A DNA stretch of 64,000 bases from Pegea sp. RAD2-039. Taxonomy: Eukaryota; Chordata; Thaliacea; Salpida; Salpidae. The stretch is from contig JAQGEQ010000332.1 of the NCBI GenBank assembly GCA_034620365.1, positions 496,001 through 560,000 on the forward strand, written 5' to 3'. This document shows positions 50,858 to 63,496 of the stretch, one piece after another; position 1 is the stretch's first letter, and each line of letters begins with the position of its first letter. The position numbers were made by a program, and so were the translations under genes. The notes beneath the pieces were generated by a model. That model was given only the letters and a program-made list of their open reading frames with translations. It ran no database searches and had not been told where the DNA came from.

Positions 50858-51470
50858 TAAAAACAATTTTACTTTTGTATGTAAATTAATTGTTATGTGA
50901 TCTTTATTCTATAGCGTTTGATTTGTCATTAAAACACTCTTAATTTAATTTACAGGAAATTAAAAAAAATATCAAACAACTTGCTTTTAGTTATTTTTTG
51001 TTTTTTAAACATTGGATCCTATATACAAAATATTGTTATTTTCATAATTTTTAAAAGCAGATATCGATTGAGATTGCTTTGTTAAATGTCACTTGATAGT
51101 CAAAAAGGGTAAAAACTCTCTGCATATATTTAAGAGTTTTTCAAATTTTTTAAAAGTAAAATAACTGTTTTAGTATAACATATAACCTTTTAGTGAGGAA
51201 TAATTGAACAAAAGTTTAAATTTCCCCAATGGATGACGTCAATTATCTTAAAAAATTTTTATTAAATAAAGATATATCTATCGTGAAATTTTCTGTAGTA
51301 AAATTGATAATCAATCAAATAAACTGACAGAATAACGCAATCTTAAAAGCAAATGACAGAGTTCATACGACTCATGGTGTAGATAAGGGCAATTTTGTAA
51401 TTGCATTATTTAATTATGTAAATAAGAAGTAGCTCTTAATCTACCGGATAACCGATGACAGGTCAACATT
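50858..51470. repeat. CAF1 G 3' flank, truncated before MSH2
   Basis: As after copy F: ends at the MSH2 boundary and passes into block U without MSH2 sequence. Confidence 0.65.
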
Positions 51471-52440
51471 TCATCCTTAATTACATTCTACTTTAATTAA
51501 AATAATTGATTTTAATTCATTTTTCAATAGTAATTACATTAGGCTCATGTTGAAAACTATTAAACTGAGTTTTAAAGGGTTTCTTAATTTTAATTATTTA
51601 GTAATAGCAATGATTGATAATTTAATATGAATTTTGATTTATCGTTATTTTTTAAACGAAATATTAAAAAAATTTTCAATAATATTTTAAGTAACTGTCA
51701 ACCGTTAAATGCTTGCATATATTCTAAATAATATACGGACTTGCAAAGATAGAGAAATGATAAAAGAAAATGAATATACTATTTGTTGGATTTACAGTTT
51801 TGTCTAACTTTAATTTAGTTGAACTGTGAATACATCAGTTGACCACAACTTATTTACAATAATTGAATTCAGTTATGGATTCGAGTCTTTAATTATTTTA
51901 ACATTAAACAAATCTTATAGAGGTGTTTCATTAAAATTACTTGGATTTGATAGAACATTTTATGAAAAGAGCTGATAAATTAAATACAAGCTATTTGTTA
52001 TTACAAACTATTTTCTTTGATAACTAAGCTTGGTAACGTTTATGATTACTTGAATTAGCAAACAAATATATGTAAAACCGTTTGCTATTCAGTTTATATA
52101 GGCTAATTGTATCTTATTGAATTTCTTTTTACAAAAACTAAAATTTATTTAATCACTTCAAGTCTGTATCTTACATAATGTTCATCGGTTTTTTTGTTAA
52201 AATCTCAATTTGAAAAATAGCTGTAGCTATTATCAGAAAATTATGGTTGCAAAATAGAAAAAGTTAAATAAAAAACTTTAAAAATAACTTTAAGATAACT
52301 GATTTTTGTATCTGCTAATATCATTTGTTTATGGAGCAAATAAAGTTATCTAATTGACTATTTTTAATCTAAAAATAGTTTTATTTTCTAAAAATTTAAC
52401 ATTATTGCCTATCAAAACAAATAATGTCAACAGATGAAAA
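51471..52440. repeat. block U, copy 3
   Basis: AT-rich, no gene. Nearly the same as 41321-42290. Confidence 0.65.
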
Positions 52441-53086
52441 ATAGAGCTATAACAATGCAACAAAAAATTTCATTTATAGTTAGAGTGTATTATAAGGAAT
52501 ATAATTTTCATTAATATATTTTCCATTATTATTTGCATTAGACTCAAGTCAAAAGAAGTAAGTAAATTGTTTTTATCTGTTTTTATGAAGCAGCGGGCCT
52601 TTCGTAATTATGAATCCTTGAAGTTTGTCTCAATACCTGAACAATGTACTTACTTGTGGGCGTTTGCTGTACAAGACAGTCCCAGTCTGTATTGTTTTCT
52701 AAAGAATAGTTTTTAAAACTAAGTAAATGTTACAGTAGACGAAACACGTGACTAAGAGAGAAAAAAAAAGAAAAAGGTTGTTTTGAGAGTATAGTTTTGA
52801 TAAATTCAGCAGTAACTGCCAGCTTGGTTAGTTTTGTAACATATTTTTAAGAAAAACTTAGCAATTTTTGTTATTATGGTATTTGTAAACGCTTGTAAAG
52901 TTAGTTATTTTCAAATTAAGAAGATTAGCCATTAGTAGATTTGGAGTTTTTTTCTAATATTTTGTTTTTACTTCTGACTGCAAAACTAAATAGACTTCTA
53001 GAGCTTACTTCAAAGAGTTATTGAGATATTATAATTATTAATCTGAAAACTTTATTTTCTAGAAATTGTGTTTTAAAAATCTAAAA
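52441..53086. repeat. Omega first-exon remnant joined to the F-type 5' flank of CAF1 H
   Basis: Omega exon 1/2 flank sequence runs to about 52688 and then jumps to the type of flank found before copy F, with CACGTG at 52745-52750 and a purine run. TTTTCTAG lies 24 nt before the ATG. The TA microsatellite is absent. Confidence 0.65.
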
Positions 53087-54364
53087 ATGAGTTTTAGCAA
53101 ACCTGTCTCGCAACAGCACCATACTGTTGAGGTTTATCAAATGAATTTAAAGCAAGCATTCGCCCAGATAAAGCTTGCTTTAATGACATACAAAGTCATC
53201 TCAATTGTAAGTTTCTAATTATTAATAACTATTTGTAACTTTAAAACTTTTAAACTTAAGGATCTCTACAATTATTTCATTTTTAGGACACGGAGTTTCC
53301 CGGCGCAATATTCAAAGAACCTAGATTCTTACCCCCGGAACAGAAATATCTTCATATTAAGAAAAATGTTGATTCTGTTAAGTTGATACAATTAGGAATC
53401 ACTTTAATGAACGAAAAGGGTGAATTGGCAACACCTGTATATTGTTGGAATTTCAATTTCCGGTTCAACATCAGGTATGTAGGAAATGATTTACATAGTT
53501 TTTAATCTAAATTTTGTCGAATCAAAACCAGTAAATTTCTTAATTTGTTTACAGACAAGATGCAAGCTGCCGAAAGTCCATTGAGCTTCTTCAAAGAAAT
53601 GGCGGAATTAATTTTGCTGTGCTTCCTGCTGTTGGAGTAGATATTGAAGACTTTAGAAAATTTGCTGTTGAGGCAAAGCTTTTCTACAATGATTTAAACA
53701 CATTTATAGTATTCCATGGGTATGTATATTTCAATTTGTTTGATTATTAATTACTTTAATCCCATAATAAATACAAAGAAAACTTTGCTAATAAAATTAA
53801 TTTGCGAATTTTACCAGGCAATACGACATTTTTTTCCTTTTGAAAGCCATTGCAAGATCACTTCTGGTTAGTAGAGAAGAGTCACAAATCCTAATTCGTT
53901 CAGTTTTTGGAAATATAATTGATTTGAAGTACATACTTTTACACGATTACAATGTAAGTTTCTGATGTATGCAAAATATATCCTGATTTTTAACAATTAT
54001 ATAAAATCTTAGCGTAAGGGGTATGGATTACAAAGACTAGCTGATGAATTAAATGTCTCTCGGATTGGAACTGCATATTCTGCTGGAAGTGATAGCAGTT
54101 TGGCTGGAAGAACATTTTTTGTCGCCCGTGATGTATATATGCTTGCATAAATATAATGTCTACAAAAATAAATTTAATGCTTAAAATATAAACTCTTGTT
54201 ATATTGAAATATTTAAATTGAAAAATAAAAACTTTATTTAATTTAGATTTTATTTTTGACAGATGTATCGTCTGTTCGGAAACGATCAAATACACGCACA
54301 CGATTTGAAGATTGCTGGTTATGATTCATTTTGTTGTACAAATGGCAAACATTGTTATTATTAG
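53087..54364 (+). CDS. CNOT7: CAF1/POP2-type CCR4-NOT deadenylase, copy H (intact, mosaic)
   Basis: Exons at 53087-53206, 53287-53474, 53555-53719, 53818-53953, 54013-54132 and 54263-54364 join to 276 codons plus TAG. DEDD acids at 41, 43, 161 and 230 are intact; residue 225 is Tyr as in G. The first part ([29 protein letters not shown]) equals copy F. From about 53370 (NVDSVKL, PVYCWNF) it follows G, and from exon 4-5 on it follows E, including the GTATAT donor. Open despite mosaic origin. AATAAA at 54391. Confidence 0.92.
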
Positions 54365-55040
54365 TAAAAACATTTTTACTTTTGTATGTAAATAAATTGT
54401 TGTGTGATCTTTAATCTTTAGCGTTTGATTTATCATTAAAACACTCATAAAAGTAAATTGTTATTATTACCAAGATTTACAAACCTGTTAAGATTTAATT
54501 ACTTCGAAAGTTGAAAGTAGGCTTAACTTTAAAAAATTTTCAGGAAATTAAAAAAAATATCAAACAAGTTGCTTTTAGTTATTTATTGTTTTTTAAACAT
54601 TGGATCCTATAGGCAAACAATGTTATTTTCATAATTTTAAAAAGCAGATATCGATTGAGATTGCTTTATCAAATGTCACCTGATAGTCATAAAGGGTAAA
54701 AACTCTCTGCACATATTTAAGAGTTTATCAAATTTTTTAAAAGTAAAATAACTGATTTAGTATAACAGATAACCTTTTAGCGCTAAATAATTAAACAGAA
54801 GTTAAAATTTTTCCCAATGGATGACGTCAATTAGTTTAAAAAATTTTTATTAAATAAAGATATATCTATCGTGAAAATTTCTGTAGTAAAATTGATAATC
54901 AATCAAAATAACTGACAGAATAACGCAATCTTAAAAGAAAATGACAGAGTACACGCGACTGATGGTGAAGATAAGGACAAATTTGTAATAGCATTATTTA
55001 ATTATGTAACTAAGAAGTCGTTTTTAATCTACCGGAGAAC
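54365..55040. repeat. CAF1 H 3' flank
   Basis: Full-length flank as after copy E, but with the TGACGTCA site retained near 54822. No gene seen. Confidence 0.65.
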
Positions 55041-55857
55041 CGATGACAAGTCAATATTTAATTTTCCGATTGGAGCAGAGCCGACATCCATGTATCGAAC
55101 GTCATCATCATATGTCTTTTATCCCTAACGACGTATAGCTACGTGGCAACGACCACAGCTTCATGGTTATCACTGGAATAAATATGGGCAGCAAATCGAC
55201 CTACATCCGACAAATTGGCGTCATTGTCCTGATGGCCAAAGTTGTTTGGTTAATCAGGTGAGATGATAAGCGCAGTGATGACGTAACTATTACTTTGTGA
55301 CGTCACAGACGAGAGGAATTTGAATTTTCTGGGTGAAATGGTGGAAACGTCGACAATTTTGAGTTCACAACTGACAACTCACTCTTTATTATCGATGAAT
55401 TCGATGAAGGAATGATCACGTCACATGATCACGTGTCCACACTCTTCGTGACTTGGAAGAGGTGCAGCTAGGTTTGTGGCTATGGTGACGTCATCAGTTT
55501 AAATGATGCATGTTGTGACGTCACTGGATACTTTGATTTAGGCTTTGGGTTCAATGTAGCAAGATCAGTTGGATTTCTAAAGAAGAATATTCACCTTGCT
55601 TATTCATATATCAAGACTATTGAGCATTTTGCGATGGCTTCTGGCGTTGATGACGTAACCAAATCTGTCAGTTGATTTCTTAGTTTTAATTTTTTTAATA
55701 AATCTTCGCAGAATGGTGTTAATTTGATGAAGTATTTTATTGATGACGTTTCATTGTTCAAATGGAAGACTGTGACGTCAGAAGAAGGGAATTAGTGCTT
55801 GCCTTTAGTGTCAACCTGACAGACCTCACATTTTGCATCTTCATCCGTGGTGGCTAA
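55041..55857 (+). pseudogene. MSH2: MSH2 ATPase-domain remnant, copy 6
   Basis: FIPNDV followed by TAG, ITGINMGSKSTYIRQ, the intron ending [24 protein letters not shown] with a one-codon-scale deletion (GAGTTCACAACTG), FIIDEF, then a decayed FGFNVARSVGF piece. Several stops are present. Confidence 0.8.
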
Positions 55858-56094
55858 TAAAAAGAGGTGAATATCTAAGACAGATATGTTTTGTCTAAAA
55901 CTTACAATTATTGTAATGTTTTTTCACATAGGTTTTTCGGTCAGCACTAGATTCTATAACAGTTATTATTATTACTTTAAAAAACTTTCAAAAAAATTTG
56001 AAGACGTCATAAGCTGATTTCTTAAATCGGTTTCTAGACATCAACTAATGTTTTTATTTCTACTCATCTTCTTCTCATCACGTAATTATTTCAG

Positions 56095-56330
56095 ATTAGC
56101 AAATAAGTTTCATCTGAAGATCGCTAGTCTGAAGATTGATTCCAGATGTATCAGGTGTAACGATCCATATGCGTGCGAATATGACGTCATCTGTTTTTGC
56201 AGGCTGTTCAGTTGATGCGTTAAATCTGTGAGTGTTTTGATGAATATGCAAATGAGGTCGATGGAATACTTTGGGATGCCATCATCGAAAAGTTCCAATC
56301 TCCTTTACGACACCTAAGGATGGATTTAAA
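56095..56330 (+). pseudogene. fragment x, copy 6
   Basis: KFHLKIASLKIDSR, short intron with TGACGTCATCTG, FDEYANEVDGILWDAIIEKF. As the other copies; identity uncertain. Confidence 0.35.
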
Positions 56331-56481
56331 AAATAATTTTTATCATGATTTTTAACAACATGATTTTTGAGTATACTGATTTTACTAAATTGATTTACTT
56401 TTATTTAAAATGAAAAACTTCTCAATAATACTATTTGCATTTAAATGAAACATTTGTTTTTGTAGGAAGCCTGATTTAAAA

Positions 56482-56551
56482 ATGTTACTATATTTATTTT
56501 CAATTCTTCTTTTACCATTTTTATATCAAATTCAAATGAGAAGCCAATCAG
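56482..56551 (+). other. hydrophobic leader-like exon (unit H)
   Basis: Same exon as at 7086. The next acceptor leads into GATAATTC instead of GATGATTC. Confidence 0.45.
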
Positions 56552-56626
56552 GTATGTTTATTTCTTTTGGATTGGAAGAGTTTTTAAATATAAAATTTTG
56601 AGTATACTTTTTTTATTTATGAACAG

Positions 56627-58780
56627 ATAATTCTAGTAGTTGATGATATTTCAAAAGAGTTTGTTCCTAATGATGAAATCTATTTAAAACTTTCTATGCA
56701 AGTTTGGTTGATTGACTTTAAGGGATAAGTAAAACAGTTATGATTTTTGTATTTACATAAAATAATTAATATTTTCAAAATAATGTAACACTTCATAAAT
56801 TCTAATAACGGAGTTAAACTAATTACAGAAGATGTTATGTCATAAAGTTCATATAGTGATGCTTAGACCTAAAGATTGTTGGAGTGCAATCTTATCGTTT
56901 TAAATAGAATTCATTTATATATATGTTTCCAGTTACTGAAGGTGAATTCATCAACATATATTGGCCTTCTAAAATTAATCACTTGTCGAAATGATAATCT
57001 GATTTTTTGTATTATTTTAATGTTGTAATCACACAACTTGCAATTTAAATATTTTCAATTTTTTTACTTCGGTAAGAATTTCCTGGTAAATTTGTTGATT
57101 AATTTATGTGAGACTCTTTACATTGATAGTTGTAGATGAAACAAGTGAATTCTTCTTTATTTATTTATGTAAATTTTCTTGTTTAACATCAATTTTCAAG
57201 TAATCTTATATTTCTTGTTTAGGGGGAAAAGCTAATGCAGAGGGATAATCGACAATCAAGGATTGAGATTAGTTGTTTGAAAACATGCAAATATCACAGC
57301 GTTACTAGTATCACATGTGACACACGTTCATGCCATTACTGCTGCTCACTTTCCTGAGATTTCCGAGTTAAAAAGGATTGCTCAAGCAGCTCAGAGCATT
57401 GCTATAAAGATGGGATCGCTTGTCTACAAAGGAGACTGGAAGAGATTTAGCTGAAGCTGTTAGTAAAATTTTCTGTCGACACACTACAATCTCAGCAAGT
57501 ATCTAATATATATCTGAAATAAAGTAGTATAGACGTCATTTAGAACTCTTAGCTACGGAGAAGCTAGTCATTGGCCAAATAAGGGATACGTTTTATTAAC
57601 AACAATTTGATCAATTTGTAAATTGTCTGAAAATTCACTTTTTCGTTTTAGAAAAGCTTTGAAAGACATTTCAGAAGCCGTCACATAACATAAATTTTTT
57701 TTGTATTAAGTTCTAGTAACAGCAGACCATGCGTAACTACTCTTGGTGCCCTAGGAGGGACCAGTCACCATGCTATTGGTTTGTTGTTGTCGTTTTATTA
57801 AAATCATCTTCTGATTCGAACTTTAAGGTGTTGTGGACTGTCTATTACCTGACATGATGACCGCTGAGTACTCTTTAACAGACAAAATACCGTCCAACCA
57901 GTAAATACAGGTGAACATCGACATATTCCCAACTTTCACAATTGCAGTATGAATGGTTATATAGGTGTAACATTTTCAGCATCAGGTGGTGCTATCATTT
58001 CTGTTGCTAATTTGACGATACAAGGTGGTCAATTGATGAATGGAACAACAATGACGTCGCAAAAGGTATGCAGAGGACTTGCACTTGTTCTTATGGGTAA
58101 CTAAGCAGGTGTCTACTATCATGTTTGAACTGTTTGTTGGTTAAGGTTGGAATTTCATGATCTGACTTGGGCTTTATCTTTTCTTTAGAAGGCGCTGGTC
58201 ACCACTGCAACTTTTCTAAAAATAAGTTTAAAACATTTGCGCAAGGAGCTGGTCTATTGCAGGTAATATTTACGTGATGGAAGCTTCTCGGGTATAATTT
58301 ATTACTTTTAGGTTGTGGAGTGAGTGGACTTTTAAAAAAATATTCGAATCGAATTGATTAAAAGCTTGATTTCACGATCACAACAAAGAAAAAGACACAT
58401 GGTATGTATCACACTGAATCAAGTAGGATTTCCTTATTTGATATTTCAGGGATGTATTTCCGTTCGTTAATCGAATGCAAGAAATTGAAGTCAGTAACAG
58501 AAACTATCGAACCTACTTGGCATCCATCAGTAAGTGATTGAAGCTCCAATTAATCTCATTCAGATTTCTGATTGCAATTGATGTAGAGTCGGAAGAGAAG
58601 TTTGCCTACTTATCTGAACTCTCAATGATTAGTACATCAGATTACCTACTCCCATTCATTTTGCTGTATATTACAATCATCGAGTAACTCTTATTGGTGG
58701 AAACAAAAAAGCTTTTGGTGTTGTTACTAGCAACGAAGCTGTTCCTAACTATGTAGCTCCACTAGTGGACGACAGGCAAA
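56627..58780 (+). pseudogene. TPP2: TPP2 remnant, copy 8 (longest and most diverged)
   Basis: The only copy with both the His-box piece (VTHVHAITAAHFPE near 57318-57360) and the undeleted AEYS region (near 57865). SYGEASHWPN, a TLGALGGTSHH-like box, SASGGAIISVA (Pro lost), [10 protein letters not shown] (Thr for the active-site Ser) and KVCRGLALVLMGN then TAA, a RHHC piece with IEPTWHPS-type exon. It is clearly more diverged from copies 1-7 than they are from each other, and no CAF1 follows it. Confidence 0.8.
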
Positions 58781-59350
58781 AAGTTTATTTTGATTTAAAT
58801 ATTAATACAGATATATTTGTTTGTAGGATCCCATAGAATACAAGTTGAAGATTCTACTTTATTGGAACTTCGCTTTTTCCAAAAGATGAAGTTAGAAAGA
58901 AAGCGGAGTGTTGAAAGAGACATCTTTCACGTCACTTATAACACCTTTATCATTTTCATATGATAACATTTTTTTAAGTTTGTCTCAATACCTGAAAAAC
59001 TTACTTTTTCTTTGGTGTTTGCTGTTCAGGTCAGTCCTGGTCTCTTTCTGATTTTTATTGATATCTTGATGTTTAAGTGCGGAGTACCTATAAAATTTGT
59101 CTAGTAAGATCGTGGTCTGATTCCTTAGATTCAAAATTGAAATGGAAAATTGGGTTTACTGGTGTAGGACCAAGTACTTTTAAATCATCAATGATAACTT
59201 CACAAATTTATATTTTCGATATTTACAAAAACCTTTTCAGCGAGCTTCGGTAGGTTGCTAGTGAATCACCTGTATCAAAGCTGCTACAGATGGCGCTGAA
59301 GTGTTATTATGTTTGAAACGCTTCCTCAACTTACTGTATATAAAATCGCA
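58781..59350. repeat. TPP2 3' flank passing into Omega exon-1/spacer sequence
   Basis: Starts like the usual CAF1 5' flank (Omega-like element about 58975-59060), but the TA microsatellite and CAF1 are replaced by spacer sequence like 29170-29460. Confidence 0.65.
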
Positions 59351-60237
59351 CTTATTATCATCGGTGTCACTTTACGTAACATCAACTACTAAACATAACA
59401 CGAAATTCTTATGTTGTACGCTTCACTTAATATTACTCACCTCGCCACAGTTAACGATTTTTTAATCAAACTCTTATGAAACTTGATTTTTAGTTAAGAT
59501 AGCTCTTCGTCAAAAATCTTAGTAATTTTTTTTTTCTACCTCTAATAATAATTGCTTGGCTTTACCTTTAGCTACAAATTTGAAAATACTTAAACAGCAA
59601 ACTAACTTGAAGTATAATTTTTTGAAATTGTAGTTAGCAGCCTGCTGTTTACAAAAAAGTAGCATTTCAGAAAATTTTGTAATCACCTTTTACTTATAAT
59701 ATTTACATCAACTTATAAATTTACACCACAAAAACATATTAAAATAAAAATCTGAATCTTATGCAAACCATAAATCAAAGATTTAATGTGTCAAATGTAA
59801 GCTTTAAGATCGCAACTATAATTTATCGATTGCTTGTAGATATCCTCACTCTAGATCTTTGACATCGGCGATTTTTCTTCCAACCATAATAAAATTGAAC
59901 GACTTCTTTAACTTTTATGTCTTTGAGCTGTATAGGTAAAATTATAAATAAAGTTGATATGTATGAAATCTTAATAAATATTAAAAAACTAATTCCTTTT
60001 TTTTCTAAAAGTATTCAAAATGGAATAAACTCTTTACACTTGACTCAAAAAATAGAAAGGATTTATCTAACAAATTTACTAACATAGTCCTGCTGTGTTT
60101 TAATGAAATTAATCTTGTGTTTACGCAAACCCTTTCCAAACATTTCACGATCATTGATGGTCCAATTTTTCAAAAAATGAGTTTTATTTTGCTTGATTAA
60201 GTAAACCTTAAATGCCTTAAAATAAAATAACATTGTA
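59351..60237. other. single-copy AT-rich stretch
   Basis: Not matched elsewhere in the window by eye. No ORF over 60 codons, no RNA gene, no clear repeat. Confidence 0.5.
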
Positions 60238-60368
60238 AGCCTTAGAATAAAATAGGAAGAATTTCAAAAATATTTTTCTAATTGTCAAATTGGAGACCTT
60301 AACATTTATTGGGAATGTAAAGTAAATGAATAAGTCAATTGTTATTATTTATTTAATTTAATATTTAC

Positions 60369-62830
60369 CTTTTTAACGTCATTATCATTTTTAGATAAGA
60401 CTTCAAACGCTTCATTATAGAAAATTTCTGAATGATTTCTCTTACCATCACTTGTTGGATTTCCTTCAGAGCATGTGGATTTAAAATTTTGCTTAAAAAA
60501 AAACAGAAAATTAGAATAGCTTGGGCTGGCGAACAGTTGTTTCAACAAACTTCACAAAAACTAACTTTAAGTTTAAAGTTCTTATTTAGCAATTACAGGT
60601 TAACACTTTTGAATTTTAATTTTTGAACTATTAAAAAAGTTCATCTTTCAAAATACCAACCATCTTCATCTAATAAACGATTCGAGTCAAGGATTAGCTT
60701 TGACAACTGAACTTCTTCAAAAGTTCTGTTAATCTTCGGTAAATTGCTAATCTACAAAAATATTTTAGTAATTGATTAAATGCAGTAAATTATAAGTTAC
60801 TTGATGTTGTTCAGCAATCCTCGGCTTTATTTTAGGTATATCCCAATAATCAATCACTTCATTAAATTCATTTCTAACTAAATAAAAAATTTGAGAATTT
60901 TTGTTTTTGCATAAATGTAAGAAGAGTACAAACAAGCTGAATGAAAAGGAGTGTAATTTTTGTTTTTATAGTTATATAAAGATCAGTTAGAAAAAGTAAA
61001 CTAACAGAAGAGTTACGAAAGCATATAATTTTATTAGATTTAGCTAATTAAATAGTACTACCACAAAATAAATTGTACAGTATATTTTATCTAAATAATT
61101 GACGGTATCCTTATAAAAATACTAGTAATTGCTGAAAACAAAGCTTTTAATTGACTTTTTAAAATGAACTCTACAGATATTTCTTAACCTTATAAAGAAA
61201 AGCGAAGATAAGTTCACTTTTTTACTGGCTCACAATAACATCAACACTTTTAATTAAAATCTTAAACATTGCAATTTGGAGTCACAATATATCAATAATT
61301 ACTTGAGATTTTTCTATTTTTAAAACTTACATTCTTCATCAGAAGATGAGCTTGAGTCAACATCTACATTTGAATTTTGACAGTTGCCAGCTGTGTTTTC
61401 AACTTATGGTGGGCTTTTCACCTATAAAATTTTAATAAAAACATTTATCGAAAACTATAGGAAATATTATCTTACTTGAAGTTGTTCATCAGTCTGTGAT
61501 TCGCTTCTAGTTTCATCACAAGGGTCTGGGAAATGGTCTATATTGTTATTTACTTTTTTCTAAACTAAACAAAATATTTTAGATAAGGTTCATGATTCAA
61601 TAAAAAAGCATGGAATCTATAGAAGAGATAAATTAGTTTTGTAATAAACTACTAAATTTTGTTTTTTAGTTTATAATGGATATGAAGAGCTTAAAAAGTT
61701 GGTGTAAAAAGCGTAAAATATTTCTTTAATGTTGAAAACCAATTTACTTTGAAAGTTAGATAGTAGAATAATTTAGTTGTTTTACCAGTTACATAGTTAC
61801 ATAGCTCAATCAATATTATTTCAGGAAATGACAAAAACACAAAAAAATAATTAATTATAATCAAAATTATTCTGCCAATAGTAATATGAAAAATAATTTA
61901 AAACCAAAACACATATAGATATTAAACAAAGATGTGTTTACCGCTTGGTTGACAAGAATTGGTTGGATCATTGTTTTTTTTTGGCTACCTGGGTTCCTTT
62001 TCACTTGTGCTTGGGTTGGGTAGAACGATTAGATTCTGTTTTATTTTGATTGGAAGGATCAGTTGATAATTGAGTATGATTTGTTTCATCTAACTATTCG
62101 CTTGATGAAGGAATTCCATTTGAAATTTCATTCAAATGTTTTTCTTTTAATGTGAAAATGGTTTTTAAATTCTTATAAATATAAAAACTACTTACTCTTT
62201 CTTGATTAATTTCATCAGCACCCCAAACTTCCCCTTTCAATATTTTTTTTTAATATGTTCTGGCTAGTAAAAAAATGAAGTAATTTTAAGAGATAAGCCG
62301 TAAAAATTAACTTACAATCACACTTATAACATCAGAATTTTGTGCACCTCGCTTTTTACCATCTTGAATGACTGTCAAAATTTGTATAGATAATGACAAA
62401 AGAAAAAATTTATTTAGTAAACTGACCTTTCATATTCATTCCTACGTCAAGACAAGCTTTGAAAAATGGAGCTATAACAATGCAACAAAAACTTTCATTT
62501 ATAGTTAGAGTGTATTATAACTAATATAAATTTCATTAATATATTTCTCATTATTATTTCCATTAGACTCAATTCAACAGAAGTAAGTAAACTGTTTTTA
62601 TCTGTTTTTATGAAGCAGAAAGCTTTTAGTAATTATGAATCCTTGACGATTGTCTCAATACCTAAACAATGTACTTACTTGTGGGCGTTTACTGTACAAG
62701 ACAGTCCCAGTCTCGTTCTGATTCTTATTGATATATTTATGTTTAAGGAAGGAGTAGCTATTGATAGGTGACTAGCAAGACTGTGGTCTAATTCCTTAGA
62801 TTCAAAATTGAAATGGAAACTTCAGTTTAC
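60369..62830 (-). pseudogene. Omega, copy 3
   Basis: Minus-strand exons at about 62427-62468, 62316-62371, 62196-62263, 61942-62093, 61476-61525, 61331-61421, 60801-60877, 60657-60751 and 60369-60491, with exon 1 above 62690. Lesions: one base lost in exon 4 (poly-T run at 62253), two A lost in the poly-A of exon 5 giving a shift, the TGA of copy 1, and a damaged acceptor before exon 2. Exons 6-10 are otherwise clean. The ORFs on both strands at 60345-60626 overlap exon 10 and are shadows. Confidence 0.58.
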
Positions 62831-63496
62831 GGGTGTAGGACATAGTACTTTTAAATAATTAATGGTGAATTCACAACTTTCTATTTTCAATTTACAAAAA
62901 AAACCTTTTTCAGCGAGCTTCAGTAAATTGTTATTGAATCAGCTGTATTAAACCTCATACATATAGCGCTGAAGAGTTATTATGTTTGAAATGCTGCATC
63001 AATTTACAGTGTATAAGTTCACAATGTCAATATGAACTCAGTGCTACGGCATATGTAGCAAATTTTCTTCCTTTTGTTTAATAAAATGCGGCTCATTTGT
63101 CAAGTACAACTTTAATTTTTCTGTTTTGCTAAAAATTTTTCATGAGGTTACTTCGTTCAATAAAAGTAGCTGATGAAAAAAGGAATTGAAACACGTCTGC
63201 TGATATAAGACAGCATGAGTAGTTTTTTTGGTAAGGCTGAAGTGATCGTACCTCAAGTGGTCTTCATTTTAATTTCATTAGCAAAATACTAGGAGAGAAT
63301 TAATAAACATACAAGAGTCACGTAGTAAACCATTAAGTTGTAGAAAGCTAAATGTTTAGTAGTAGTGTCATTCTGTTTAGGTTTGTGTATATTTAGAATA
63401 CTTTGCTTAAATTGTAGTCATTAATTGTATAAGATGTAGAAGTCTGTTATTTGATAGTTTAGAACAATTGTGAAGTCAAAAAAGTTGAATTTTATG
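62831..63496. repeat. spacer between Omega and alpha, unit III
   Basis: AT-rich, same as 29246-29925. No gene seen. Confidence 0.75.
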
